This document shows, piece by piece, positions 35,954-44,839 of a stretch of 64,000 nucleotides of DNA (position 1 is the stretch's first letter; each line of letters starts with the position of its first letter). A program made the translations under genes and the position numbers. The notes beneath the pieces were generated by a model. That model saw only the letters and a list, made by a program, of their open reading frames with translations, made no database searches and had not been told where the DNA came from. Source of the DNA: Burkholderia sp. USMB20 (GTDB lineage Bacteria; Pseudomonadota; Gammaproteobacteria; Burkholderiales; Burkholderiaceae); NCBI RefSeq assembly GCF_000949135.2, contig NZ_JTAN02000001.1, positions 248,001-312,000 on the forward strand. Direction: 5' to 3'.

Positions 35954-37567
35954 TCAGTGCTTGATCAGGTACATGTCCTGCGAAGCACGCATGTCGATCA
36001 CGTTCTTCAGCGAGTAGCCGCCCACGTAGGGCTTCACGAGCCGGTCCGCGGAATACTGGAACAGCGGCACCATCGGCGTGTCGTTCATCGCCGCGTCGTG
36101 CGCCTGCGTGAGCAGCGTGGCGCGCGCCTTGTCGTCGAGCTTCTGGTTGCCTTCTTCGACGAGCGTGTCGGCCTGCTTGTTGCAGTAGCCGACGGTATTC
36201 TGCGAGCTGCCGCAGCGGATCAGGTCGAAGAAGGTCATCGCGTCGTTGTAGTCGGCGAACCAGCCGTCGCGCGCGATCTGCACCTTGCCGTCATGCCGCT
36301 CCTTCATCAGCACCTTGAACTCGACGTTCTCGAGCTTCGTGTCGATGCCGAGCTTCGTGCGCCATTCCGATGCGGTGAACAGCGCGACCTTCTTGTGCAG
36401 GTCGTTGGTGTTGTACGTGAGCGTGAACGACAGCGGCTTCGCATCGGAGAAGCCGGCCTGCTTCAGCAGGTCCTTCGCGGTCGCGACGCGCTTGGCCATC
36501 GGCCACGACGCCCATTCCGGCGTGAACGGGTGCACGCCCTTCGTGCCGTTCGGCATCAGGCCGTACATCGGCTTCTCGCCGGCCTGCGTGAGCTTCGACG
36601 TCAGCACGTCGCGATCGATCACCATCGACAGCGCCTGGCGCACGCGCTTGTCCTTCAGCGCCGCGTCGCTGTTGTTCAGGTAGTAGTAGTAGGTCGCGAG
36701 CTGCAGGCCCGGGCGCAGTTCGCCGCCGAACTGCTTGCTGACCTGCTGGAAGATGCCCGACGGGATCGAGTAGCTGTAGTCGATCTGGCCGGCCTGGTAC
36801 ATGCGCATCGCCGTTTCGTCGCTTTCGATCGGCAGGTACGTGACCTTGTTGATCACGACCTTCGGCGCGTTCCAGTACTTCGCGTCCTTCGAGATCACGA
36901 TGCGGTTGTTCGGCTGCCAGTCGACGAGCTGGTACGCGCCGTTGCTGACGATGTTGCCGGGACGCGTCCATGCGTCGCCGAACTTCGCGACGGTGTCCTT
37001 GTTCACCGGCGCGAGCGGCACCATCGCGGTCAGTTCGGGGAAGAACGCGACCGGCACGTCGGTCGTCACTTCCAGCGTGTACGGGTCGACTGCGCGCACG
37101 CCGAGCGTCGTCGGCGCGGCCTTGCCGGCGATGATGTCCTTCGAGTTCTTCACGAACTCGACGAGGATCGTGTACTTCGAGCCCGTCTTCGGGTCGACGA
37201 GGCGCTGCCACGAGTAGACGAAATCGGCGGCCGTCACGGGCTGGCCGTTGCTCCACTTCGCATCGTGGCGCAGCTTGAAGATCCAGGTCTGCGGCGTCTT
37301 GCGCTCCCACGACTGCGCGACACCCGGCACGACCTGGCCGGCCGCGTCGATGCGGGCAAGCCCTTCGAACAGGTCGAGGCCGATCGTGTTGCCGGTCCAC
37401 GATTCGATGTGCGCCGGGTCGAGCGACTCGACTTCGGCGGGCACCTGGCGCGTCAGGTCCTGTTGAGGAGCGAGCGTGACGTTCGACGGAACGGTAACGG
37501 CGTGGGCGACGGGCGTCGTCAGGGCGAGCGCGGCCAGCACGGCCGACATGGCATGCAAGGATTTCAT
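35954..37567 (-). CDS. oppA: Periplasmic oligopeptide-binding protein OppA
   Basis: 537 residues of solute-binding family 5. Signal peptide MKSLHAMSAVLAALALTTPV ends at AHA. Characteristic blocks: EVESLDPAHIESWTGNTIGL, KLRHDAKWSNGQPVTAADFVYSW and, near the end, DGWFADYNDAMTFFDLIRCG, matching OppA/MppA rather than DppA. It binds oligopeptides and delivers them to OppBC. First gene of the operon. An inverted repeat of two 15-16-base arms lies 118-170 bases upstream and may control the operon. Confidence 0.92.
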   Translation of the reverse strand: MKSLHAMSAVLAALALTTPVAHAVTVPSNVTLAPQQDLTRQVPAEVESLDPAHIESWTGNTIGLDLFEGLARIDAAGQVVPGVAQSWERKTPQTWIFKLRHDAKWSNGQPVTAADFVYSWQRLVDPKTGSKYTILVEFVKNSKDIIAGKAAPTTLGVRAVDPYTLEVTTDVPVAFFPELTAMVPLAPVNKDTVAKFGDAWTRPGNIVSNGAYQLVDWQPNNRIVISKDAKYWNAPKVVINKVTYLPIESDETAMRMYQAGQIDYSYSIPSGIFQQVSKQFGGELRPGLQLATYYYYLNNSDAALKDKRVRQALSMVIDRDVLTSKLTQAGEKPMYGLMPNGTKGVHPFTPEWASWPMAKRVATAKDLLKQAGFSDAKPLSFTLTYNTNDLHKKVALFTASEWRTKLGIDTKLENVEFKVLMKERHDGKVQIARDGWFADYNDAMTFFDLIRCGSSQNTVGYCNKQADTLVEEGNQKLDDKARATLLTQAHDAAMNDTPMVPLFQYSADRLVKPYVGGYSLKNVIDMRASQDMYLIKH

Positions 37568-37684
37568 CGTGGCAGTCTTGAGAAAGTTGTTCGGCGAGCG
37601 ATGCGCGGCGGATGCCGCGGTTACGCGTGAGACGCTGACGGGTACAGCGATTGAGGAGGCCCGTGATTCTCGTATTGCATCTTA

Positions 37685-37737
37685 GTATTCCTTACGTTTC
37701 TTTCGACAGGCATTCCGTCTTGGAAACGAAGGAATAC
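37685..37737. promoter_or_regulatory. Long inverted repeat upstream of opp
   Basis: GTATTCCTTACGTTTC (37685-37700) and GAAACGAAGGAATAC (37723-37737) are inverted copies apart from one extra base, separated by 22 bases. They lie between the stop of the XRE-cupin regulator gene and the oppA start. Read leftward it precedes oppA and could be an operator bound by that regulator. Read as RNA it could instead end the regulator transcript, but there is no T-tract. Confidence 0.6.
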
Positions 37738-37744
37738 CTGTGCG

Positions 37745-38323
37745 TTAGAACAGCCGCGGCGTACCGACCCAGACCACCACCGACTCGACCTTCGCGGTGT
37801 TGACCCAGCTGTGCGGGACCGTCGACTGATAGTGCGAACTGTCGCCGGCCTGCAGGACGAACGTCTTGCCTTCCAGCGTCAGCGACACTTCCCCTTCAAT
37901 CACATACAGGAATTCCTCTCCTGCATGGGTCGTCACCTCCGACCGCTTCTGCCCCGGCGGCATCCGCACGAGGATCGCCTCGAGCTGACGCCCTTCGGTC
38001 ACGTTGGTCAGCCTCGCGAACAGGTTCGCCGAATCGGCGAATCCGAAGAAGCGCAACTGATCGCCTCTGCAGACCGAGCGTTCCTCGCTCGGCGTATCCA
38101 CGAAGTACTGCACCGTCACGCCGAGCGCCTGTGCGATACCGGCCAGCGACGTCAGTGACGGCGACGCGAGCCCGCGTTCGACTTGAGACAGAAACGGCTT
38201 CGAAATCCCCGCGGCGGTAGCGGTGTCGTCGAGCGTGCGCTTGAGTCGTTGGCGCAACGCGCGAATCTTGCTGCCGAGTGCGGCAGCGTCTGCCGCTCGC
38301 GAGTTTTCAGTGGGGGGAACCAT
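37745..38323 (-). CDS. XRE-family regulator with C-terminal cupin
   Basis: 192 residues. HTH-3 domain at ~18-75 (KIRALRQRLKRTLDDTATAA, SKPFLSQVERGLASPSL) and a small-molecule-binding cupin at ~105-188 (THAGEEFLYVIEGEVSLTLE, PHSWVNTAKVESVVVW). Such proteins repress or activate nearby transport and amine or peptide catabolism genes. It is encoded just upstream of oppABCDF on the same strand and divergent from a POT peptide transporter, which makes peptide uptake its likely target. ATG 38323 is preferred over a TTG at 38347; neither has a clear ribosome site. Confidence 0.88.
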   Translation of the reverse strand: MVPPTENSRAADAAALGSKIRALRQRLKRTLDDTATAAGISKPFLSQVERGLASPSLTSLAGIAQALGVTVQYFVDTPSEERSVCRGDQLRFFGFADSANLFARLTNVTEGRQLEAILVRMPPGQKRSEVTTHAGEEFLYVIEGEVSLTLEGKTFVLQAGDSSHYQSTVPHSWVNTAKVESVVVWVGTPRLF

Positions 38324-38822
38324 AGCAGGCCGAAAAGTGGTCGTCAAAAAATGTTTGATGGAAAGTAACTAAGTTAATACGAGATAGCTTAATCTTCGGG
38401 TTCGCACACGTCTTCGGTGTTGAGCCCGGTGCACTAAACAGGGCACGAAGCGGGCGAAACGACGCGCTATCTTGCCAGACTCGCCGGCTTCACAGGCAAG
38501 CTGCAAGCGGCTCTCCGGGAATTTTCGGAGAACGGGCGCAAAGCTTACAAATAGATGATGAGACAAATTTTCCTGAAAGCTGCTGCCATATCGGGAGTTT
38601 CCCTGAGTGGCGCGGACCTGACGCACCGGACCGGCAAACGTTACCACTCGCGCGCCGGTCGGGGCCTCGCACCGCCTTATCGGGCGGAGTCCGACCCCGG
38701 CCCGGGCTAACCCGCCCGACTGCTCCATCGCCGACGCAAAGCCTACCCGGCCACCGTGCTCCGGCGCCAGTTCGACCCCCAAGGCGACGCGCGATCCGCG
38801 CCGTCCGTTTCAAACGAGATTG
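38324..38822. other. Divergent promoter region between XRE regulator and POT transporter
   Basis: About 500 bases without a gene. Near the regulator a small palindrome TAACTAAGTTA (38366-38376) lies in an AT-rich stretch that probably contains the regulator promoter. The remaining part, rich in GC, should hold the transporter promoter, but no clear -35/-10 pair was identified. Confidence 0.45.
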
Positions 38823-40346
38823 ATGATGCACGCACCTGTTTCACAGACCCGTTCGTTTACGACGGTCTTCCTCATCGAAATGTGGGAGCGCTTCGGCTAC
38901 TACGGTATGGCCGCGCTCCTGGTCCTCTTCATGGTCGACCGGCTCGGTTTCACCGACAGCCATGCGAACCTGACCTGGGGCGCGTTCACCGCGCTCGTCT
39001 ACGCGTCGCCGTCGATCGGCGGCTGGATCGGCGACAAGGTGCTCGGCGCCCGTCGCACGATGATCATCGGCGCGGCCGTGCTGTGCGCCGGCTACCTGAT
39101 GCTCGCGATCCCGAACGACGCGCTGGCGTACATGTACGCATCGCTCGGCGTGATCGTCGTCGGCAACGGCCTGTTCAAGGCCAACGCGGCGAACCTCGTG
39201 CGCCGCATCTACGAAGGCGACGATGCGCGCATCGACAGCGCGTTCACGATCTACTACATGGCGGTCAACATCGGCTCGACCGTGTCGATGCTCGCGACGC
39301 CTTGGATCAAGGATCACTGGGGCTGGCACACCGCGTTCGCGGTCTGCTGCGCCGGCATGCTGCTCGCGATCCTGAACTTCATGCTGATGCACCGCACGCT
39401 CGCGCACATCGGCTCGCAGCCCGACGACGAACCGATCCGCTGGAAGCGCCTCGGCGGCGTGGCGGCGGGCGGCGTGGCGCTCGCGCTGGTCACGCTGTAC
39501 GTGCTGCAGCACAAGCAGCTCGCGGTCGCGAGCGTATGGACGGCGGCGTTCGCGATCCTCGCGATCTTCGCGTACATGATCGCGAAGTCGGAGCGTTCGG
39601 AACGCGCGGGCCTGATCGCGGCGCTCGTGCTGATCGGCCAGGTGATCCTGTTCTTCATCTTCTACGTGCAGATGTCGACGTCGCTCACGCTGTTCGCGCT
39701 GCGCAACGTCGATCCGCGCTTCATCCTGTTCGGTACGACGCTGTTCACGTGGAGCGCCGCGCAGTTCCAGGCGCTGAACCCGATCTGGATCATGATGCTG
39801 AGCCCGGTGCTCGTGTGGGTCTACAACGCGTTCTCGAAGAGCGGCCGTGACCTGCCGGTCGCCGCGAAGTATGCGTTCGGCTTCGGCGCGGTAGCCGCCG
39901 GCTACCTGGTGTTCACGATCAGCGGCCGCTACGCGGTGGACGGCCGCGTGTCGTCGTGGTTCATGGTGTGGGGCTACGGCCTCTACTCGCTCGGCGAACT
40001 GCTGGTGAGCGGCCTCGGCCTCGCGATGATCGCCCGCTACGTGCCGGCGCGCATGAGCGGCTTCATGATGGGCGCGTATTTCGTCGCGACGGGTGTGTCG
40101 CAGTATCTGGGCAGCGTCGTCGCGAACTTCGCGCAGATGCCGTCGCACGACCTGCCGGCCACCGAATCGCTGCCGCTGTACCTGTCGCTGTTCGAGAAGC
40201 TCGGCTGGCTCGCCGCGATCGGCATGCTGCTCGCCCTGCTGCTGCTGCCGATGATGAACCGCCTGTCGCGCCAGCATCAGCGCTGCGCGGAAGAGCGCCG
40301 CGAGGAAGAAGCGGTGCAGGCGCAGGCGATGGCCTCGGCGCAGTAA
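38823..40346 (+). CDS. POT-family proton-dependent di-/tripeptide transporter
   Basis: 507 residues with about 12-14 membrane segments. The N-terminus holds the POT signature FLIEMWERFGYYGMAALLVL (the ExxERFxYY motif for proton coupling), and NGLFKANAANLV and FTIYYMAVNIGS are the PTR2 family blocks. It imports di- and tripeptides with protons across the inner membrane. Two consecutive ATGs (38823, 38826) follow ACGAG. It is divergent from the XRE-cupin regulator and the opp operon, forming a peptide-uptake locus. Confidence 0.93.
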   Translation: MMHAPVSQTRSFTTVFLIEMWERFGYYGMAALLVLFMVDRLGFTDSHANLTWGAFTALVYASPSIGGWIGDKVLGARRTMIIGAAVLCAGYLMLAIPNDALAYMYASLGVIVVGNGLFKANAANLVRRIYEGDDARIDSAFTIYYMAVNIGSTVSMLATPWIKDHWGWHTAFAVCCAGMLLAILNFMLMHRTLAHIGSQPDDEPIRWKRLGGVAAGGVALALVTLYVLQHKQLAVASVWTAAFAILAIFAYMIAKSERSERAGLIAALVLIGQVILFFIFYVQMSTSLTLFALRNVDPRFILFGTTLFTWSAAQFQALNPIWIMMLSPVLVWVYNAFSKSGRDLPVAAKYAFGFGAVAAGYLVFTISGRYAVDGRVSSWFMVWGYGLYSLGELLVSGLGLAMIARYVPARMSGFMMGAYFVATGVSQYLGSVVANFAQMPSHDLPATESLPLYLSLFEKLGWLAAIGMLLALLLLPMMNRLSRQHQRCAEERREEEAVQAQAMASAQ

Positions 40347-40358
40347 GTACTATCCCTC

Positions 40359-40377
40359 GGCGTGCGGCGTGCACGCC
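40359..40377 (+). terminator. Weak hairpin after the POT gene
   Basis: GGCGTGC (40359-40365) pairs with GCACGCC (40371-40377) around a 5-base loop, 12 bases after the stop codon; no T-tract. Confidence 0.4.
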
Positions 40378-40466
40378 ACATTCTCCCGCCAGCGCGGCCA
40401 GCACGTCCTACACTGGTTGCAACGGCGCATCCGCTCCGTCGTGATGCGCACTGGCGGGAGAAGATC

Positions 40467-40673
40467 ATGAAAAACAAGACGACTCGGCTCTTGAGGATAC
40501 TGTCGGACATCCGGCACGCGCAGCGCTGCACCACATTGCGCGCCGCCCGGGCCGCGGCCGAAGCCGACGCGGTGCTCGCGCAGCAGGACGATCCGAAGTC
40601 CGACGAACGCGACGACGCCGAATCCGACGACGCGACCGTCGTCCCCCGCTCCCGTATCGGCTCACCTCACTGA
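40467..40673 (+). CDS. Small hypothetical protein carrying a 23-bp repeat core in its 3' end
   Basis: 68 residues: a basic N-terminus (MKNKTTRLLRILSDIRHAQR), an Ala-rich helix, and an acidic end with several DD/DE pairs. The ATG has a good ribosome site (GGGAG with 6-base spacer), which favours a real gene; no family recognised. Its last codons include CTCCCGTATCGGCTCACC (40649-40666), identical over 18 bases to one unit of the tandem array at 16.1-16.4 kb. Confidence 0.5.
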   Translation: MKNKTTRLLRILSDIRHAQRCTTLRAARAAAEADAVLAQQDDPKSDERDDAESDDATVVPRSRIGSPH

Positions 40674-40722
40674 GCGCACCGCGCGGCACGTTGCGTGCCG
40701 CCTGCGCGTTTTCCCGCACCGT

Positions 40723-41853
40723 TCACGCGGCCGCGCCGCGCCGGCGTGCGAACCACGTTCCCGAACCGGCCACCGCCATCATCAGCCCGACCGCGCATGC
40801 GTCGGCCGCGAGGCCCACGCCGATATGCCGCAGCTCGGCGCCGTTCGCGACCGGATGCAGCAGCGAATCGATGACGAGCGAGATCGCCGCGCCCGCGACG
40901 AAGCAGATCAGGCCGCGCCGGCCGACCGCGACGACCGGCTGCACGGCCCGCGCAATGCGCGCGATCCAGCCGTAGCGTACGCAGTCGGCCATCAGCCAGG
41001 CAATCGCCGCGAAGCTCACGATGCGCGGCAGCGCGAGATCGCGCTTGAGAATACCTTCCGGCAACGGCAGCCCCGAGAACAGCTTGTAGCTCGCACAACC
41101 GAGCACGATCGCGCACGCGACGCCGGTCGCCGCGGCGCTCCACCGCCCGAGCGCGACGTACCGGTAGAAAGGCTGGCAGCGCGCGAGCACGCCGGCGACG
41201 AACATCAGCTGCCACGCGAACGGGTTGAAGTTCCAGCGGAACGCATCAGTGTCCAGCAGCTCGGGGCCGAGCCAGCCCGCCGCGAGCCACGACGTCGCGC
41301 CGAACGCGACGAGCAGCCACGGATGGCGGCGCGCGAACGGCACGATCACCGGCGACGCGAGCGCGAACAGCACGTACATCGGCAGCACCGACGCGAGATA
41401 CGGCTGGCGCTGGAACGTGAGCAGTTCGGCGAGCCCCGTGAGCGGCGACGCGAGCATCACGCTGACGTCGTCGAGCGCGAGGTTCGGCGTGTCGATCCCG
41501 TAATGGTCGAGCACGGCGGACACGACGAGCATCAGCGTCGACGTCGCGAGAAACGCGCGGTAGATCTGCATCGCGCGGCGCACGAACCGCCGCTGCGCCG
41601 CGCGCGCGCCGTGCCGGTCGGCGATCGCGCCGTACGCGCTCGCGGTCGCGGTCGCGAAGCCGCCGAGGAACACGAACACCTCGGCCGCATCGCACAGCGC
41701 GAATGCATGGAGCGTCACGCGCGACAGCACGCTCGCGCCGATGTGATCGACGACGATCATCAGCAGCACGATGCCGCGGAAGAAATCGACTTCGATCAGG
41801 CGGACGCTACGGGTCGGCGGCATCGGGACGGCAGGCGGCGCGTTCAACGACAT
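40723..41853 (-). CDS. OpgC-like integral membrane protein
   Basis: 376 residues with about ten membrane segments, of the OpgC (acyltransferase-3-like) family: RLIEVDFFRGIVLLMIVVDH at the N-terminus contains the catalytic-type Arg/Asp/His region, followed by DAAEVFVFLGGFATATASAYG. E. coli OpgC adds succinyl groups to periplasmic glucans; family members without an mdo/opg locus may modify other polysaccharides. No opgGH genes are nearby. The start is uncertain (41853 or 41883); neither has a strong ribosome site. Confidence 0.82.
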   Translation of the reverse strand: MSLNAPPAVPMPPTRSVRLIEVDFFRGIVLLMIVVDHIGASVLSRVTLHAFALCDAAEVFVFLGGFATATASAYGAIADRHGARAAQRRFVRRAMQIYRAFLATSTLMLVVSAVLDHYGIDTPNLALDDVSVMLASPLTGLAELLTFQRQPYLASVLPMYVLFALASPVIVPFARRHPWLLVAFGATSWLAAGWLGPELLDTDAFRWNFNPFAWQLMFVAGVLARCQPFYRYVALGRWSAAATGVACAIVLGCASYKLFSGLPLPEGILKRDLALPRIVSFAAIAWLMADCVRYGWIARIARAVQPVVAVGRRGLICFVAGAAISLVIDSLLHPVANGAELRHIGVGLAADACAVGLMMAVAGSGTWFARRRGAAA

Positions 41854-42251
41854 GGCCGCACCTGCACGACGACGGTGCGGCATGCACCGAAGGAGGATTC
41901 GGAAGGGAGAAGGCGAACGCAATCGGCGGCGCTACGCGTATGCTCGTATCGCGCCAACCCGGCCGGCCCGGCACGGAAATGACCGTTCATGGAAAAGCCG
42001 CATACGAAGAGGAGGCGGTCAGATCAGTCTAGCGGCCGGTCGGGAGATACCCTAAGTAACAAAGTGCAACGGAATCTTCTGTTCGATTACAGGCGTGACA
42101 TCGGCGATGCAACGCTGGCGAGGCCGCCAGCCAGACGTCAGCCGGATGTCGGCGCGATGCCAGTTCGACGCCGGCATCGCGTGACGCGACGCAAGCAATG
42201 CGCGCTGCGCGGCACGTTCGTTGCCGCCGTCGCGCGGCGGGGCGGCGATGC
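41854..42251. other. Intergenic region, no gene supported
   Basis: About 400 bases between OpgC-like and RarD-like genes, both minus strand. A less GC-rich stretch near 42,000-42,100 may hold the promoter of the OpgC-like gene. Short frames exist on both strands but none has a ribosome site and an ordered product. Confidence 0.45.
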
Positions 42252-43151
42252 TCAGCCGCGCGCGGGCAAGCGCCGCATCAGCATCGCGCTGTGCCACGCG
42301 GTCAATGCAACGGCCGCCCATATCGGCCCGTACGTCGCGAGCTGCGCGGCGCTCAGCGTCTCGCCGAGCAGCAGCAGCGACACCGCGACGAGCAGCACCG
42401 GTTCGACGTAGCCGAGGATCCCGAACAGCGCCATCGGCAGCATCCGGCTCGCCTTCAGGTAGCTCGCGAGCGCGAGCGTACTAAGCACGCCGAGCCCCGG
42501 CAGCAGCACGGACCACAGCAGCGGATGGCTGGCGACCGGCGTCGCGCTCGCCGACACCATCGCGAACGCGACCGGACACAGCAGCACGATCTCGAGCGCG
42601 AACGCGGCCAGCGAATCGGCGTTGATCCGGCGGCGCAGCACGAAATACGGCGGATAGCCGAGCGCGACGACGAGCGTCGGCCACGCGAACGCGCGCGTCG
42701 CCCATACTCGTGCGCGACGCCGAGCGCCGCGCATGCGCGACCGCCGCCCATTGGCAGCGATCGAGCCGTCGTGATAGTAGAAGCGGCCGACGAGCACCAT
42801 CGTCAGCGGCAGCAGGAAATAGCCGAGCGACACTTCGAGCATGCGTCCGTGCAGCGGCGCCCACAGGAACAGCCACAGCTGCAGGCCGAGCAGCGCCGCG
42901 CTCGCGGGCAGCGCGACCAGCAGGCGCCAGTCGCGCACGCCGCGCCGCACGAGTTCGACGAGCGCCGGCCAGCGGCCGCGCAGCGCGATCAGTGCGAGCG
43001 CGCCCGGCGCGGTCCACAGGATGCGCCACGCGAAGATGTCGAGCCCCGTGAGCGGCGCGAGCAGTTTCGCGTAGGCGGACATCAGCGCGAACAGCGTCGA
43101 CGCCATCACCGACAGCGCGATGCCGCGCCCGGCCTCCGGATACCCCGTCAT
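42252..43151 (-). CDS. RarD/EamA-family permease with an internally scrambled segment
   Basis: 299 residues. The two EamA halves are recognisable: GIALSVMASTLFALMSAYAK and LDIFAWRILWTAPGALALIA at the start, FAWPTLVVALGYPPYFVLRR in the middle and MALFGILGYVEPVLLVAVSL near the end, as in RarD. Residues ~129-149, which should form a membrane helix, instead read as an Arg-rich string. Reading the other frames restores LDRCQWAAVA and then ACAALGVAHEY, so one lost base, two gained and one lost within about 65 bases (42704-42768) have shifted the frame out and back. Either the gene is damaged or the assembly is wrong here. It follows acylphosphatase by 19 bases. Confidence 0.85.
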   Translation of the reverse strand: MTGYPEAGRGIALSVMASTLFALMSAYAKLLAPLTGLDIFAWRILWTAPGALALIALRGRWPALVELVRRGVRDWRLLVALPASAALLGLQLWLFLWAPLHGRMLEVSLGYFLLPLTMVLVGRFYYHDGSIAANGRRSRMRGARRRARVWATRAFAWPTLVVALGYPPYFVLRRRINADSLAAFALEIVLLCPVAFAMVSASATPVASHPLLWSVLLPGLGVLSTLALASYLKASRMLPMALFGILGYVEPVLLVAVSLLLLGETLSAAQLATYGPIWAAVALTAWHSAMLMRRLPARG

Positions 43152-43170
43152 GTTGTTTTAGCCTTGCGCG

Positions 43171-43467
43171 TTACTGCTGCTGGAAGCGCTCGAAGCGCTT
43201 TTCGACGTGGCGCTCCTCGAACGTCACCTCGGTCACGCGCGCGGCCGGCGGCCCGTGGCGCAGCCACGCGAGCATCCGGTCGATCTGTGCGCCCGGGCCC
43301 TGGATCATCGCCTCGACGCTGCCGTCCTCGAGATTCGCGACCCAGCCGCGCAGCTTCAGCGCATGCGCCTCGCGCACCGTCGCGTGACGGAAACCGACGC
43401 CCTGCACGACGCCGCGCACCCGCACGTAGTAGGTCTCGATCCGTTCGTCCAGTTCATTGCGGCTCAT
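43171..43467 (-). CDS. acyP: Acylphosphatase
   Basis: 98 residues, the normal size. The catalytic Arg27 lies in VVQGVGFRHATVREA and Asn45 in GWVANLEDGSVEA, matching the Arg/Asn pair of acylphosphatases. It hydrolyses acyl phosphates such as acetyl phosphate or 1,3-bisphosphoglycerate in the cytoplasm. ATG 43467 follows GGGAGG. Same strand as the RarD-like gene and probably cotranscribed with it; divergent from hpnA. Confidence 0.93.
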   Translation of the reverse strand: MSRNELDERIETYYVRVRGVVQGVGFRHATVREAHALKLRGWVANLEDGSVEAMIQGPGAQIDRMLAWLRHGPPAARVTEVTFEERHVEKRFERFQQQ

Positions 43468-43723
43468 CGCGTCGCCCTCCCGTCGTGCAATCCATTCAAG
43501 CCCGGCATTGTAGTCGCGTCGGCCGCTTCGCACACGGGCCCGGCGGGCCGGCTCGGCGCCGTCGCCAGTGCAGCCGCCCGCGCGAGCATGCAACTGCGGG
43601 TTTGCTGCCCGGCGATGCGTGCGTGCCCGAGGACGGCGCTCGCGTCGCCGGGCGCGCCGACCACGTACAATCTCGCCGACGCACAACCGCCGTGCCGCCC
43701 GCGCGCGGCCCTGAAGGAAACGC

Positions 43724-44731
43724 ATGACTGATACCTCCCGCGATCTCGTTCTCGTCACCGGCGCGTCCGGTTTCGTCGGCTCGGCCGTCGCACGCATCGC
43801 GCAGCAGAAAGGCTATGCGGTGCGCGTGCTGGTGCGCCCGACCAGCCCGCGCACGAACGTCGCGGATCTCGACGCCGAGATCGTCACCGGCGACATGCGC
43901 GACGAGACGTCGATGCGCGCCGCGCTGCGCGGCGTGCGCTACCTGCTGCACGTGGCGGCCGACTACCGGCTGTGGGCGCCGGACCCGCACGAGATCGAGC
44001 GCGCGAACCTCGAAGGCGCGGTCGCGACGATGCGCGCGGCGCGCGCCGAAGGCGTCGAACGGATCGTCTACACGAGCAGCGTCGCGACGCTGAAGGTCAC
44101 GAGCGCCGGCGATCCGTCCGACGAGAACCGCCCGCTCACCGCCGAGCAGGCGATCGGCGTGTACAAGCGCAGCAAGGTGCTGGCCGAGCGCGCGGTCGAG
44201 CGGATGATCGCCGACGAAGGGCTGCCGGCCGTGATCGTCAACCCGTCGACGCCGATCGGCCCGCGCGACGTGAAGCCGACGCCGACCGGCCGCATCATCG
44301 TCGAGGCCGCGCTCGGCAAGATTCCCGCGTTCGTCGATACCGGGCTGAATCTGGTGCACGTCGACGACGTCGCGCACGGCCACTTCCTCGCGCTCGAGCG
44401 CGGCCGGATCGGCGAGCGCTACATCCTCGGCGGCGAGAACCTGCCGCTGCAGCAGATGCTGGCCGACATCGCGCAGATGACGGGCCGCAAGGCGCCGACG
44501 ATCGCGCTGCCGCGCTGGCCCCTCTACCCGCTCGCCGTCGGTGCGGAGGCCGTCGCGAAGTTCACGAAGAAGGAGCCGTTCGTGACCGTCGACGGGCTGC
44601 GGATGTCGAAGAACAAGATGTATTTCACGTCCGCGAAGGCCGAGCGCGAGCTCGGCTACCGCGCGCGTCCGTACCGCGAAGGACTGCGCGATGCACTCGA
44701 CTGGTTCGGCTCGGCGGGCTACCTGAAGTAA
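43724..44731 (+). CDS. hpnA: Hopanoid-associated sugar epimerase HpnA
   Basis: 335 residues of the extended SDR family. The NAD(P) motif is VTGASGFVGSAVA (residues ~11-23) and the catalytic YxxxK is YKRSK. The phrase PSTPIGPRDVKPTPTGRIIV is highly characteristic of HpnA. HpnA acts late in the ribose-linked hopanoid side chain pathway. ATG preceded by AAGGAAAC. First gene of a hopanoid set that continues with hpnB, ispH and hpnH. Confidence 0.92.
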   Translation: MTDTSRDLVLVTGASGFVGSAVARIAQQKGYAVRVLVRPTSPRTNVADLDAEIVTGDMRDETSMRAALRGVRYLLHVAADYRLWAPDPHEIERANLEGAVATMRAARAEGVERIVYTSSVATLKVTSAGDPSDENRPLTAEQAIGVYKRSKVLAERAVERMIADEGLPAVIVNPSTPIGPRDVKPTPTGRIIVEAALGKIPAFVDTGLNLVHVDDVAHGHFLALERGRIGERYILGGENLPLQQMLADIAQMTGRKAPTIALPRWPLYPLAVGAEAVAKFTKKEPFVTVDGLRMSKNKMYFTSAKAERELGYRARPYREGLRDALDWFGSAGYLK

Positions 44732-44734
44732 CAC

Positions 44735-44759
44735 AAAGCGGCGTATTTCACGCCGCTTT
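44735..44759 (+). terminator. Hairpin terminator after hpnA
   Basis: AAAGCGGCG (44735-44743) pairs perfectly with CGCCGCTTT (44751-44759) around a 7-base loop, four bases after the hpnA stop. The T-run is short (TTTG, later TTTG). Confidence 0.65.
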
Positions 44760-44839
44760 GCGCACTTTGTTACACGTCGCTGACGGACCGGCACCGGCGC
44801 AGCGGTTAAAATCGCGGGTCTTACGCAGAGAAGACACGC

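Noticed and set aside
42052-42321. An 89-codon minus-strand frame between the OpgC-like and RarD-like genes
   Set aside because: It overlaps the RarD 3' end, is Arg/Ala-rich and has no ribosome site.
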